64,000 nucleotides of DNA from HGM04593 sp045613945 (GCA_045613945.1 JAZLBZ010000052.1:9139-73138); one strand, 5' to 3'. Positions 24,491 through 32,296 are shown, counted from the stretch's first letter. A program made the numbers and translations. The notes: generated by a model from the letters alone, not told the origin.

Positions 24491-26071
24491 ATGAACAACT
24501 TCTACGACAAGACAAAAAAGGTTCTTGGTCTTTCAATGGCCGGTGCGGCGGTGTTGCCGCTTGTTGCCTCTTGCGGTGCAGCCGAGGAGAAGCCAAAGGA
24601 GCCAATGAACATCCTCTTCATTATGTGCGATGACCACTCGTACCAGACAATCAGTGCCTACGACACCACCTTCATCCGCACTCCGAACATCGATCGCATT
24701 GCAGCCGACGGCCTGCGTTTCACAAACAGTTTTGTGGCCAACTCAATCAGTGGTCCTTCACGTGCGTGCATGCTTACCGGCAAGCACAGCTATACCAATG
24801 GCTTTACCGATAACAGTTCGTCGTTCGACGGCGGCCAGCAGACATTTCCCAAACTCCTGCAGCAGCAGGGCTATGAGACCGCTGTCATTGGCAAGTGGCA
24901 TCTCACATCGGAGCCCACAGGCTTCAACCATTGGGATATCCTCATTGGCCAGGGCGATTACTATAACCCCACTTTCATACGCAATGGCGAGAAGGTGCAG
25001 CGCGAGGGCTATGCCACCAACGTGACCACTGACCTTGCGCTCGACTGGCTCCACAGCGGGCGCGATGCAAGCAAGCCGTTCTGCCTGCTACTGCATCACA
25101 AGGCACCGCACCGCACATGGATGCCCGATACCTGCGACCTCGGCCTTTTTACCGATAGCAATTTCCCGCTGCCCGAGACCTTCTTCGACAACTATGATAC
25201 CCGTCAGGCTGCGCAGGGGCAGAAGATGTCAATCAGCAAGGATATGGACATTGTCTATGACCTGAAGATGGCCGACAAGGACAGCACCATTCACAGCCGC
25301 CCCGACCTGGAGGAGTGGGGACGCCGAATATACAACAACATGAACACAGCGCAGAAGGCTGCATGGGATGCACACTACGATGTAGTCATTGAGAAATTCA
25401 AGGCTGCAGGCCTCGCAGGCAAGGAACTTGATGCTTGGAAGTACCAGCAGTACATGCGCGACTATGTGCGCGTGATAACATCTGTCGACCGCAATGTTGG
25501 CCGAGTGCTCGACTATCTCCAGGAGAATGACCTCATGGACAACACACTCATCGTGTACACATCGGACCAGGGCTTCTACATGGGCGAGCATGGCTGGTTT
25601 GACAAGCGCTGGATGTACGAGGAGTCATTCCGCACTCCATTGCTTGTGCGCCTGCCCGGCGGCGCAAAGGGCGAGTCAATGGCTATGGTGCAGAACATTG
25701 ACTATGCACCAACGTTCCTTGAACTTGCAGGTGTTGAGGTGCCGTCAGACATTCATGGCTGTTCATTCCTTCCCGTGCTCAAGGACGAGAAGTGGGAACC
25801 AAACCGCGACGGTATATACTACCACTACTATGAGTACCCCGATGAGCATGCCGTAAAGCGTCATCTGGGTGTGCGCACCGAGCGCTACAAACTCATCCAC
25901 TTCTACGAGGATGGTGTTTGGGAACTCTTTGACCTTGAGAACGACAAGCACGAACTCAATAACATCTATGGCCAGCCAGGAACAGAGGAAATCGCAGCGC
26001 AACTGAAGGAGAAACTTATCAAGTTGCAGTTGCAGTATGGTGAGGAAAATTTCATAGCAAGTGAAAAGTAA
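24491..26071 (+). CDS. Serine-type sulfatase (S1 family), lipoprotein
   Basis: A 526-residue S1-family sulfatase with a lipobox VASC (Cys28), so likely attached to the outer or periplasmic membrane face. The metal-binding start is IMCDDHS (Asp47/Asp48). The active-site signature is S-G-P-S-R...LTG, with Ser87 as the residue that must be turned into formylglycine. HHKAPHRTW and TSDQGFYMGEHGWFDKRWMYEE are further family landmarks. It removes sulfate from a sugar, probably Gal or GlcNAc 6-sulfate of mucin-type or glycosaminoglycan chains, but the position cannot be read from sequence. The maturase gene overlaps its 3' end, as expected for a serine-type enzyme. Confidence 0.93.
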   Translation: MNNFYDKTKKVLGLSMAGAAVLPLVASCGAAEEKPKEPMNILFIMCDDHSYQTISAYDTTFIRTPNIDRIAADGLRFTNSFVANSISGPSRACMLTGKHSYTNGFTDNSSSFDGGQQTFPKLLQQQGYETAVIGKWHLTSEPTGFNHWDILIGQGDYYNPTFIRNGEKVQREGYATNVTTDLALDWLHSGRDASKPFCLLLHHKAPHRTWMPDTCDLGLFTDSNFPLPETFFDNYDTRQAAQGQKMSISKDMDIVYDLKMADKDSTIHSRPDLEEWGRRIYNNMNTAQKAAWDAHYDVVIEKFKAAGLAGKELDAWKYQQYMRDYVRVITSVDRNVGRVLDYLQENDLMDNTLIVYTSDQGFYMGEHGWFDKRWMYEESFRTPLLVRLPGGAKGESMAMVQNIDYAPTFLELAGVEVPSDIHGCSFLPVLKDEKWEPNRDGIYYHYYEYPDEHAVKRHLGVRTERYKLIHFYEDGVWELFDLENDKHELNNIYGQPGTEEIAAQLKEKLIKLQLQYGEENFIASEK

Positions 26072-27299
26072 TAAAAAGAATAATCTGCATCTTGCCGACG
26101 TTGCCAAGATGAGGCGCGCCCCGGCTTTCTCCACAATGGTGAAGCCAATTGGCTCGGCGTGCAACCTCGATTGTCACTACTGCTACTATCGTGACAAAAG
26201 CGAGATTTACAGCGGAACGATGCCCAAGATGAGCGATGAACTGCTCGAGACCTACATAAGGCAGTACATTGAGGGTGCATCACAGGAGGAAATCTCCTTC
26301 TGTTGGCATGGCGGTGAGCCGTTGATGGCAGGCCTGCCTTTCTTTCGTAAGGCTATGGAACTGCAGCAGAAGTATGCCGGTGGCAAGCGCATTGAAAATA
26401 CCTTGCAGACAAACGGAATTCTGCTCAATGACGAGTGGTGCAGTTTCTTTAAGGATAACAATTTCCTCATTGGCCTGTCGCTTGACGGCCCCGAGGATAT
26501 ACACGATGCCTTCCGCCGCGACTGCGGTGGTGCACCAACCTTCGCCCGCGTGATGAAGGGCGTTGAACTTATGTCGCGCACAGGTGTTGAGTTCAATATA
26601 CTCTCCACAGTGAATGCCCGCAGTGAGGGACGCGGTGCCGAGGTCTACAAGTTCCTGCGCTCATTGAACCCGTATATGCAGTTCCTGCCGGTGGTGGAGT
26701 ATGTCATTGAGCGCCCCGGCAAGCGGCCGTTAATAGTGTCGCCCGACGAGGAGGATGCCGTTGAGGCTCCCTGGTCGGTGTCGGCAAAGGGTTACGGACA
26801 GTTCATGTGCGATGTCTTTGACGAGTGGATGAAGTTCGATGTGGGCCGTTGTTTTGTGCAACTGTTTGATGTTACGCTTGCCAATTGGTGCGGTGTGCAG
26901 CCGCCGCTCTGCGCTTTCAGTGAAGTGTGTGGCGATGGCCTGGTAGTTGAACACAATGGTGATGTATACTCCTGCGACCACTTTGTCTACCCCGAGTACC
27001 GTTTGGGTAATATAAAGGAGAAGGAACTCGCGGCAATGTACCGCAGTCCCGAACAGCAGACTTTCGGTCGTGACAAACGCGATGCCCTGCCAATGGAGTG
27101 CAAGCGTTGCAGTTACTATTTCCTTTGTCATGGCGAGTGCCCCAAGCACCGCTTTGCCTATGCCAAGAACGGCGAGCCTTATATGAATGTGCTGTGCGAC
27201 GGGTACAAGATGTTCTTCCGTCACACCGACCCTCACATGCGTTACATGAAGATGTTGTTGGAGAAAGGTCTCCCGGCATCGGAGATAATGAAAAGGTGA
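26061..27299 (+). CDS. Anaerobic sulfatase-maturating enzyme (radical SAM/SPASM)
   Basis: A cytoplasmic radical SAM enzyme that oxidises the active-site Ser (or Cys) of sulfatases to formylglycine. The 4Fe-4S/SAM motif is CNLDCHYC (Cys34, 38 and 41 counted from the GTG). The C-terminal SPASM domain has CGDGL, SCDHF and the CKRC...C...C cluster for two more iron-sulfur centres. The start is uncertain: GTG at 26061 overlaps the sulfatase by 11 bp and gives 412 residues, while ATG at 26109 gives 396 and keeps every motif. Overlap with the serine-type sulfatase gene is strong functional context. Confidence 0.92.
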   Translation: MKSNKKNNLHLADVAKMRRAPAFSTMVKPIGSACNLDCHYCYYRDKSEIYSGTMPKMSDELLETYIRQYIEGASQEEISFCWHGGEPLMAGLPFFRKAMELQQKYAGGKRIENTLQTNGILLNDEWCSFFKDNNFLIGLSLDGPEDIHDAFRRDCGGAPTFARVMKGVELMSRTGVEFNILSTVNARSEGRGAEVYKFLRSLNPYMQFLPVVEYVIERPGKRPLIVSPDEEDAVEAPWSVSAKGYGQFMCDVFDEWMKFDVGRCFVQLFDVTLANWCGVQPPLCAFSEVCGDGLVVEHNGDVYSCDHFVYPEYRLGNIKEKELAAMYRSPEQQTFGRDKRDALPMECKRCSYYFLCHGECPKHRFAYAKNGEPYMNVLCDGYKMFFRHTDPHMRYMKMLLEKGLPASEIMKR

Positions 27300-27357
27300 A
27301 AACAAAGCAATTAAGAAAATAATGTAATTTAAAAACTAACTAAACTAACCAATAACT

Positions 27358-29280
27358 ATGAATCCAAAATTTGTATTGCCAAAGATAGGCGAGTTGCCTG
27401 TCTCGGCTTCAATAGAGAGCATTTGTAAATTCGAGAAAGTACCAACCAGAATATGCCCCACAGAACCCGAGGGTGTGAAGTTTGCTGCCGATATGGTGGT
27501 AAATGCCATCAAGGCACACAAGGAGGACCGCCTTTTTGCGCTAGGTCTTTCAACAGGCCGCACGCCACTTGGCCTCTATGCCGAACTGGTGAACCGCTAC
27601 CAGGCGGGTGAGGTGAGTTTTGCCAATGTAGAGGTGTATAGCCTCGACGAGTTCTTTCCAATGGAGCCTTCGTCATCACAGAGCCGCAATCATCGCGTGA
27701 ACGAGGATTTTCTCAAGTACATTGATATTAAGCCCGAGAACGTACATTTCCCCGACGGTACAGTGGCGCGTGACAAGGTAAATGACTATTGCCGCAAGTA
27801 TGAAAAGATGGTCGACGGGCGCATTGACCTTATGATAATGGGTGTGGGCGAACTCGGCCAGATTGGTTTTAACGAGCCCGGCAGTTATGCCCACTCGACA
27901 ACCCGTCTTGTGCAGTTGAGCTACAACACCCGCAAGAACCAGGACAAGTTCTTCTCTAATCCCAACGAAGTGCCCAAGATGGCAATTACAATGGGTCTGG
28001 AGACAATTATGAGCGCAAAGAAGATTGTTCTCATGATGTGGGGCGAGGATAAGGCCGGCGTTGCAAAGAGGCTTATTGAGGGCGAAGTGAGCGAGGAATA
28101 CCCCGCAACCTGCCTGCAGAACCACGAGGATGTGCAGGTTGTCATTGACGATGCTGCCGCACAGGAACTCACACGCGTCAAGGAACCCTGGCTTGTTGCA
28201 CCCCCAATTGAGTGGAGCGACAAACTCATTCGCAAGGCTGTTATCTGGCTGTGCCAGACAGTGGACAAACCAATTCTCAAACTCACACACCAGGATTACA
28301 TCAAGAATTCACTCTCCGACCTCTTGGAGCGTGTGGATACATACGACAAAGTGAACATAAAGGTATTCAATGAGATACAGCATATCATTTCGGGATGGCC
28401 CGGTGGCAAGCCTAACGCCGATGACAGCACACGTCCAGTGCAGTCATCACCATTCCCCAAGCGAGTAATAATCTTCTCGCCACACCCCGATGACGATGTC
28501 ATCTCAATGGGTGGAACCTTCAACCGCCTCATTGAGCAGGGGCACGACGTTCACGTGGCATACCAGACATCGGGTAACGTGGCGGTGTATGACGATGTAG
28601 TGCTGCAGAACATTGATACTGCAAAGGAGATGGGCTTTGGCGATGCCTTTGACGAGATACGTGAAATCATTGCCAACAAGAAGGTGGGCGAGCCCGAACC
28701 ACGCAAGTTGCTTGACCTCAAGGGCGCTATCCGCCGTGCCGAGGCACGCGCTGCCTGCCGCTCAATAGGCCTTGATGACCGTACTAACGCTCACTTCCTC
28801 AACCTTCCGTTCTATGAGACCGGCGGCATAAAGAAAGGCAAACTCAGTGATGATGATATTGAGATTGTAAAGGCTCTTATGCGCGAGGTCAAGCCGCATC
28901 AGATATACGCGGCCGGCGACCTCACCGACCCTCATGGCACGCACCGTGTCTGCATTGAGGCTGTCCTGCGTGCCTTTGAAGAGGTGAAGGACGAGGAGTG
29001 GGCAAAGGAGTGCCACATATGGCTTTATCGTGGAGCATGGCAGGAGTGGGATTTGGCAGTTGCCGACATGGCAGTGCCTCTCAGTCCCGAGGAACTCATC
29101 CGCAAGCGTCACGCCATCTTCCGCCACCTTTCGCAGAAGGATATTGTTCCATTCCCCGGCGAGGATGCGCGTGAGTTCTGGCAGCGCGCCGAGGAACGCA
29201 CCCAGGGCACAGCGGCGCTCTTCAACAAGATTGGCCTGCCCGAGTATCAGGCAATTGAACTCTTTGCAAAATTGCTGTAA
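27358..29280 (+). CDS. Glucosamine-6-phosphate deaminase-like (NagB) / PIG-L deacetylase-like fusion
   Basis: A 640-residue two-domain protein. Residues about 30-290 are NagB-like: LSTGRTP for phosphate binding, SLDEFF with Asp97 equal to E. coli NagB Asp72, and FNEPG with Glu173 equal to Glu148. The E. coli catalytic segment GNDGHIAF reads GELGQIGF here, so Asp141 and His143 are replaced by Leu166 and Gln168. Residues about 365-640 are a PIG-L/LmbE domain with FSPHPDDDVISMGGT (metal ligands His376, Asp379) and a late His in DPHGTH. It should act on amino-sugar phosphates, with de-N-acetylation inferred for the second half. It follows the sulfatase operon after 58 bp. Confidence 0.82.
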   Translation: MNPKFVLPKIGELPVSASIESICKFEKVPTRICPTEPEGVKFAADMVVNAIKAHKEDRLFALGLSTGRTPLGLYAELVNRYQAGEVSFANVEVYSLDEFFPMEPSSSQSRNHRVNEDFLKYIDIKPENVHFPDGTVARDKVNDYCRKYEKMVDGRIDLMIMGVGELGQIGFNEPGSYAHSTTRLVQLSYNTRKNQDKFFSNPNEVPKMAITMGLETIMSAKKIVLMMWGEDKAGVAKRLIEGEVSEEYPATCLQNHEDVQVVIDDAAAQELTRVKEPWLVAPPIEWSDKLIRKAVIWLCQTVDKPILKLTHQDYIKNSLSDLLERVDTYDKVNIKVFNEIQHIISGWPGGKPNADDSTRPVQSSPFPKRVIIFSPHPDDDVISMGGTFNRLIEQGHDVHVAYQTSGNVAVYDDVVLQNIDTAKEMGFGDAFDEIREIIANKKVGEPEPRKLLDLKGAIRRAEARAACRSIGLDDRTNAHFLNLPFYETGGIKKGKLSDDDIEIVKALMREVKPHQIYAAGDLTDPHGTHRVCIEAVLRAFEEVKDEEWAKECHIWLYRGAWQEWDLAVADMAVPLSPEELIRKRHAIFRHLSQKDIVPFPGEDAREFWQRAEERTQGTAALFNKIGLPEYQAIELFAKLL

Positions 29281-29305
29281 GGCAGAGATTTCATTGACAT
29301 AATTA

Positions 29306-29333
29306 AGTGATGGCGGCCAGGGCCGCCATCACT
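29306..29333 (+). terminator. Hairpin after the NagB fusion gene
   Basis: AGTGATGGCGGCC and GGCCGCCATCACT form a perfect 13-bp stem with a 2-nt loop. There is no clear T-run, so it may work as a weak terminator or a 3' stabiliser. Confidence 0.55.
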
Positions 29334-29457
29334 CATTATAAGGATGTGTTTTCCTTCCATTGCTTTTTTTAAAAAAAAAGTTATCCATAAAAATGAATTT
29401 TTTGCCCAATGTTACTATATTGATAGTGTAATGATAATTTTTTAAAAAAAAGATACT

Positions 29458-30144
29458 ATGGAGAAAAAGAGACTATTCTTTGATATGGATGGTGTGCTTG
29501 TGAATTTTCAGTCGGGAATTGACAAACTGAGTGATGAGGTCAAGAAGGAGTATGAGGGGCGCTTGGATGAGGTGCCAAATATATTTGGGCTCATGGAACC
29601 TATGCCGGGTGCTATTGAGGCAGTCTATAAGTTGAAGGAGCACTATGATGTGTACATTCTCTCAACTGCCCCCTGGGGCAACCCCAGTGCCTGGAGTGAC
29701 AAGTTGCTGTGGGTGAAGAAATATCTTGGCGATGTCTTCTACAAGCGTGTTGTAATTACACACTGCAAGCATTTGTTAAACTGTGGCAATGGTGAGTTCC
29801 TCATTGATGACCGCAAGAAACATGGCGCGGCCGAGTTTGCCGAGAGGCATATACAGTTTGGCAGCGAGCGTTTCCCTGGTTGGGACAGTGTCGTTGATTT
29901 CCTAATCGCTCAGGCTGCATTTGAGGAGGCGCTTTGCGGCAGGCTCAGGCGTGCACTTGTAACGGAGTCAATGGCCGACAGGACAATTAAAGCGCTTGAT
30001 GCCTACATGGGTGTGCTTAATAAGAAATGTGATGATGATTACACACCCGAACTCTACAAGGAGGTGATGGATATCGCCTCGCTCACCAACCGCTGGCTTG
30101 CTGCTACTGGTGAAAAGGACAAGGATAAGTATTATGATATCTGA
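29458..30144 (+). CDS. HAD-family 5'(3')-deoxyribonucleotidase-like protein with C-terminal extension
   Basis: A 228-residue protein whose first 150 residues match the NT5C group of HAD phosphatases: FFDMDGVLVNF (nucleophile Asp9, acid Asp11), LSTAPWGN with the motif II Thr, VVITHCKHLL and LIDDRKKHG with the motif III/IV Asp residues. These enzymes dephosphorylate nucleoside monophosphates. Residues about 155-228 form an extra helical, charged extension (RRALVTESMADRT through DKDKYYDI) that I do not recognise. The gene precedes the TIR-like gene by 174 bp on the same strand. A weak hairpin at 30178-30200 lies between them, so cotranscription is open. Confidence 0.75.
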   Translation: MEKKRLFFDMDGVLVNFQSGIDKLSDEVKKEYEGRLDEVPNIFGLMEPMPGAIEAVYKLKEHYDVYILSTAPWGNPSAWSDKLLWVKKYLGDVFYKRVVITHCKHLLNCGNGEFLIDDRKKHGAAEFAERHIQFGSERFPGWDSVVDFLIAQAAFEEALCGRLRRALVTESMADRTIKALDAYMGVLNKKCDDDYTPELYKEVMDIASLTNRWLAATGEKDKDKYYDI

Positions 30145-30177
30145 TTCTGCAGTTAAAAAACTTATCGACACAGGATG

Positions 30178-30200
30178 GTGACCATTTCATTTTTGGTCAC
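30178..30200 (+). terminator. Weak hairpin between the nucleotidase and TIR-like genes
   Basis: GTGACCA and TGGTCAC form a 7-bp stem with a 9-nt loop, with a T-rich stretch some bases later. Termination would be partial at best. Confidence 0.35.
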
Positions 30201-30318
30201 TCGTCTTGTTTTATTCCGGTAAAAGGTCTTTTTTTGGGTAAATTTTTAGGTTTGTTCAACAAAAAACGGTTATTTTGCAAGGAATAAGAATTATTGGCAA
30301 TTAAAATTAAAGAGTATA

Positions 30319-31677
30319 ATGGAAAACGTTTCGGACAAGATATTCCTATGTTATGCCTGGGAGGATATGGCAGCAGTAAAGCGTGCTGTCTCTGAACTGG
30401 AGGAAGACCTTGATGCTAGAATTTCATCTGACACAGAGTTTACCGAAAATAAATTCGAGGCAAACGAGGATGTACTGCGTAAAGTGGAGGACTCTAAACT
30501 GTTCCTTGTGTTCCTGAGCAATGTATCAAAGAATGTTGACTATGTCAAGCAGTGCGTTGTCCATGCGCAGAATGTTAACAAAGGAATTATACCTGTTGAG
30601 ATTGGCAAATGTGGGGCATTGCCTGAAGAGTTCAGGTTTAGGATTACCCCCTATAACTACAGCAGCCAGGAGGACAGGGGAAAACTTGAGGGGCAGATAA
30701 GAGCGACATTGGGCTTTAATGTCGTAAACGGTGATGACTATGGTTCCTTGATTCACATTCAAACCGATATGAAAGCGCATGTAATGCGCAATGGCGAAAA
30801 CTTGTTGAAAGACCTGGCACCAGGCAAGGAAGGTCAAATTAGGCTGAAGAAAGGAACCCATCAGCTTCAGTTTGTGGCTGCGGATAACTTCAAGGTGCAG
30901 CACGTTGAGAAGTATGAGGTGAAGACAAATGATGGCGAGCAATTCTTGTCGGTGTCGTTGATAGATATCTACAACAAGGTACTGCAACAGGCCGAGATTG
31001 ACAGGATAAAAATGGAGAAAGACCTTGATTGCCAGCGCAAGGCGGCAGCAAGCAATAAAAAAGGTCGTTCTGTTGGAAAGATTTTCCTGTGGATATTCCT
31101 TGTGTTCTTGGCATTGGCAGTTGTATTGTTTGCGGTAGTTGAATGCAGCGAGGAATCGTATGACGATTATGAGGCGCCCGACGTACTGCTATATGAAGAA
31201 GTGCCAATAAAATCTGTTGAGGAAAGAGAGTCAGAATATATTTCCTCGGAACCTGTGTCACCGATTGGGTATGACGAAGGTGAAATTCTTGGATATGACG
31301 AAGACGATGCTGTGGTGTATGGTGAAGAATTTGATGATGAGTTTAATGAGGAACTTGAAGACTACGATGCCATACGTGCAGAGCATGAGGCCAACATAAG
31401 AATGCAAGAGGAGTATGAGAACGAGTATGAGGAGATGGTAAAGGAGAGCGAGCGAGAGTATGAGGAGATGGTTAGGGAGAGTGAGCGAGAGTATCAGAAG
31501 ATGTTGGAAGAGAGCGAGAGGGAGTATGAAGAGATGATGCAGGATGCCGAACAGAGGAATAATGAAATAATGAAAAAGGCAGGTGAGAGGCAGAAAGAAA
31601 TGATGAAAAAGGCAGGTGATAGGCAAAAAGAAATGATGAAAAGGCAACAAGAAATGATGGATGATTTTGGGTGGTAA
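30319..31677 (+). CDS. TIR-like domain transmembrane protein with seven 11-residue coiled-coil repeats
   Basis: A 452-residue protein. Residues 1-130 look like a TIR/toll-interleukin domain (DKIFLCYAWEDMAAVKRAV, then LFLVFLSNVSKNVDYV, then GIIPVEIG). The glutamate that TIR NADases carry before the IIPV strand appears absent: the site reads YVKQCVVHAQ. Residues 135-215 are a beta-rich, PEGA-like domain. One transmembrane helix spans about 254-274, then a very acidic linker (275-360). Seven 11-residue units occupy 370-446 (such as YEEMVKESERE), a hendecad coiled coil. With no signal peptide, the TIR domain is probably cytoplasmic and the coiled coil outside. Signalling, scaffolding or defence roles are guesses. 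Confidence 0.7.
   Translation: MENVSDKIFLCYAWEDMAAVKRAVSELEEDLDARISSDTEFTENKFEANEDVLRKVEDSKLFLVFLSNVSKNVDYVKQCVVHAQNVNKGIIPVEIGKCGALPEEFRFRITPYNYSSQEDRGKLEGQIRATLGFNVVNGDDYGSLIHIQTDMKAHVMRNGENLLKDLAPGKEGQIRLKKGTHQLQFVAADNFKVQHVEKYEVKTNDGEQFLSVSLIDIYNKVLQQAEIDRIKMEKDLDCQRKAAASNKKGRSVGKIFLWIFLVFLALAVVLFAVVECSEESYDDYEAPDVLLYEEVPIKSVEERESEYISSEPVSPIGYDEGEILGYDEDDAVVYGEEFDDEFNEELEDYDAIRAEHEANIRMQEEYENEYEEMVKESEREYEEMVRESEREYQKMLEESEREYEEMMQDAEQRNNEIMKKAGERQKEMMKKAGDRQKEMMKRQQEMMDDFGW
31426..31656 (+). repeat. 33-bp tandem repeat coding for the 11-residue units
   Basis: Seven in-frame units of 33 bp, the first three (each starting GAGTATGAGGAGATGGT or a near copy) most alike and the later ones diverged. 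They encode Y-E-E-M-V-K-E-S-E-R-E and variants. Confidence 0.75.
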
Positions 31678-31699
31678 TGGATTTGCAATAAAGTACGCG

Positions 31700-31727
31700 G
31701 TGCCGGGGTAATCCCCGGCACTTTTTT
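31700..31727 (+). terminator. Terminator of the TIR-like gene
   Basis: GTGCCGGGG and CCCCGGCAC form a 9-bp GC-rich stem with a 4-nt loop, followed by TTTTTT. It is 22 bp after the stop. Confidence 0.88.
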
Positions 31728-31770
31728 GTTCCCCTCCCCCTGAGAGTGGAGGAGTCCGGGAGTACGAATA

Positions 31771-31810
31771 ATACAATGAGAACCCCAAAATTTTGAGGTT
31801 CTCGTTGTAT
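31771..31810. repeat. 40-bp imperfect inverted repeat
   Basis: ATACAATGAGAACC pairs with GGTTCTCGTTGTAT (one G-T pair), and the inner CAAAATTTTG is itself palindromic. It is 43 bp after the TIR gene terminator. It has no T-run and its function is unknown. Confidence 0.6.
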
Positions 31811-31860
31811 ATCTGCAGGGAGAACTTTTCGTTCTTTATGACCATATTATACAGGTATTT

Positions 31861-31890
31861 TTGTTTTGTTGGGAAAAACGTTTACCTTTG
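31861..31890 (+). promoter_or_regulatory. Orphan Bacteroidetes-type promoter reading into the repeat region
   Basis: TTG, 19-nt spacer, TACCTTTG: a full match to the consensus. Transcription would start near 31897 and run into the 112-bp repeats; no protein gene lies downstream on this strand before the converging gene at 32263-32583. Confidence 0.65.
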
Positions 31891-32005
31891 CTAACGTTGC
31901 AGAGAATATGTGAATGATAATTCCTAGTCATCAATTAGCCTTTTGCAATCGCACCCCGCGTGGCGTAATAACTCTCCCTCTGTTTATAGAGGGAGTTCTG
32001 CACTG

Positions 32006-32229
32006 CTCGATTATATTTGGTCCTTGCTAATTGACCTGTTTGCAGTTGCTTTGCAAACGCCACCCGCGTGGCACAAACCGTGTCTGTGCTTCACGCGACT
32101 TTTGGCTCTGCAAACAGCTCGATTATATTTGGTTCTTGCTAATTGACCTGTTTGCAGTTGCTTTGCAAACGCCACCCGCGTGGCACAAACTGTGCCTGTG
32201 CTTCACGCGACTTTTGGCTCTGCAAACAG
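32006..32229. repeat. Two tandem 112-bp repeats with internal inverted repeats
   Basis: Copies at 32006-32117 and 32118-32229 differ at only a few bases, and the first eight bases of a third copy follow at 32230. Each copy contains the outer pair CTGTTTGCAG/CTGCAAACAG about 70 bp apart, an inner GCCAC-CCGC-GTGGC hairpin, and GCACA/TGTGC nested in GCGTG/CACGC. Each unit could therefore fold into a branched hairpin as DNA or RNA. A diverged element (TCGCACCCCGCGTGGCG) lies just before, at about 31949-31965. Confidence 0.85.
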
Positions 32230-32233
32230 CTCG

Positions 32234-32296
32234 ATTAGCCTATAACGGAATAATTGATGAGGTTAGTCCTCATCAATTATTCCGTTATAGGCTAAT
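32234..32296. repeat. Perfect 29-bp inverted repeat enclosing the stop codon of the 106-residue gene
   Basis: Arms at 32234-32262 and 32268-32296 are exact reverse complements with a 5-nt loop (TTAGT). The right arm is the last coding part of the minus-strand gene at 32263-32583 (residues LAYNGIIDE), and the loop contains its TAA. It can form a very stable hairpin at the 3' end of the mRNA and may be its terminator. Confidence 0.85.

Larger units (their letters stand above)
31678..32262. other. 585-bp non-coding stretch with hairpins, an orphan promoter and tandem repeats
   Basis: Between the TIR-like gene and the converging 106-residue gene I see, in order: the terminator at 31700-31727; a second hairpin at 31771-31810; a consensus promoter at 31861-31890 pointing right; a partial repeat with a CTCCCTCT/AGAGGGAG hairpin (about 31972-31997); two 112-bp tandem repeats (32006-32229); and the left arm of a 29-bp inverted repeat. 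Open frames here are short and follow the repeats, so I consider none a protein gene. A structured non-coding RNA is possible. Confidence 0.65.

Noticed and set aside
31426..31656. CRISPR array
   Set aside because: The 33-bp repeats are in frame, without spacers, and encode an 11-residue coiled-coil unit.
32006..32229. CRISPR array or integron attC array
   Set aside because: Two directly joined units without spacers rule out CRISPR; no integrase gene or cassette structure is visible to support attC sites.
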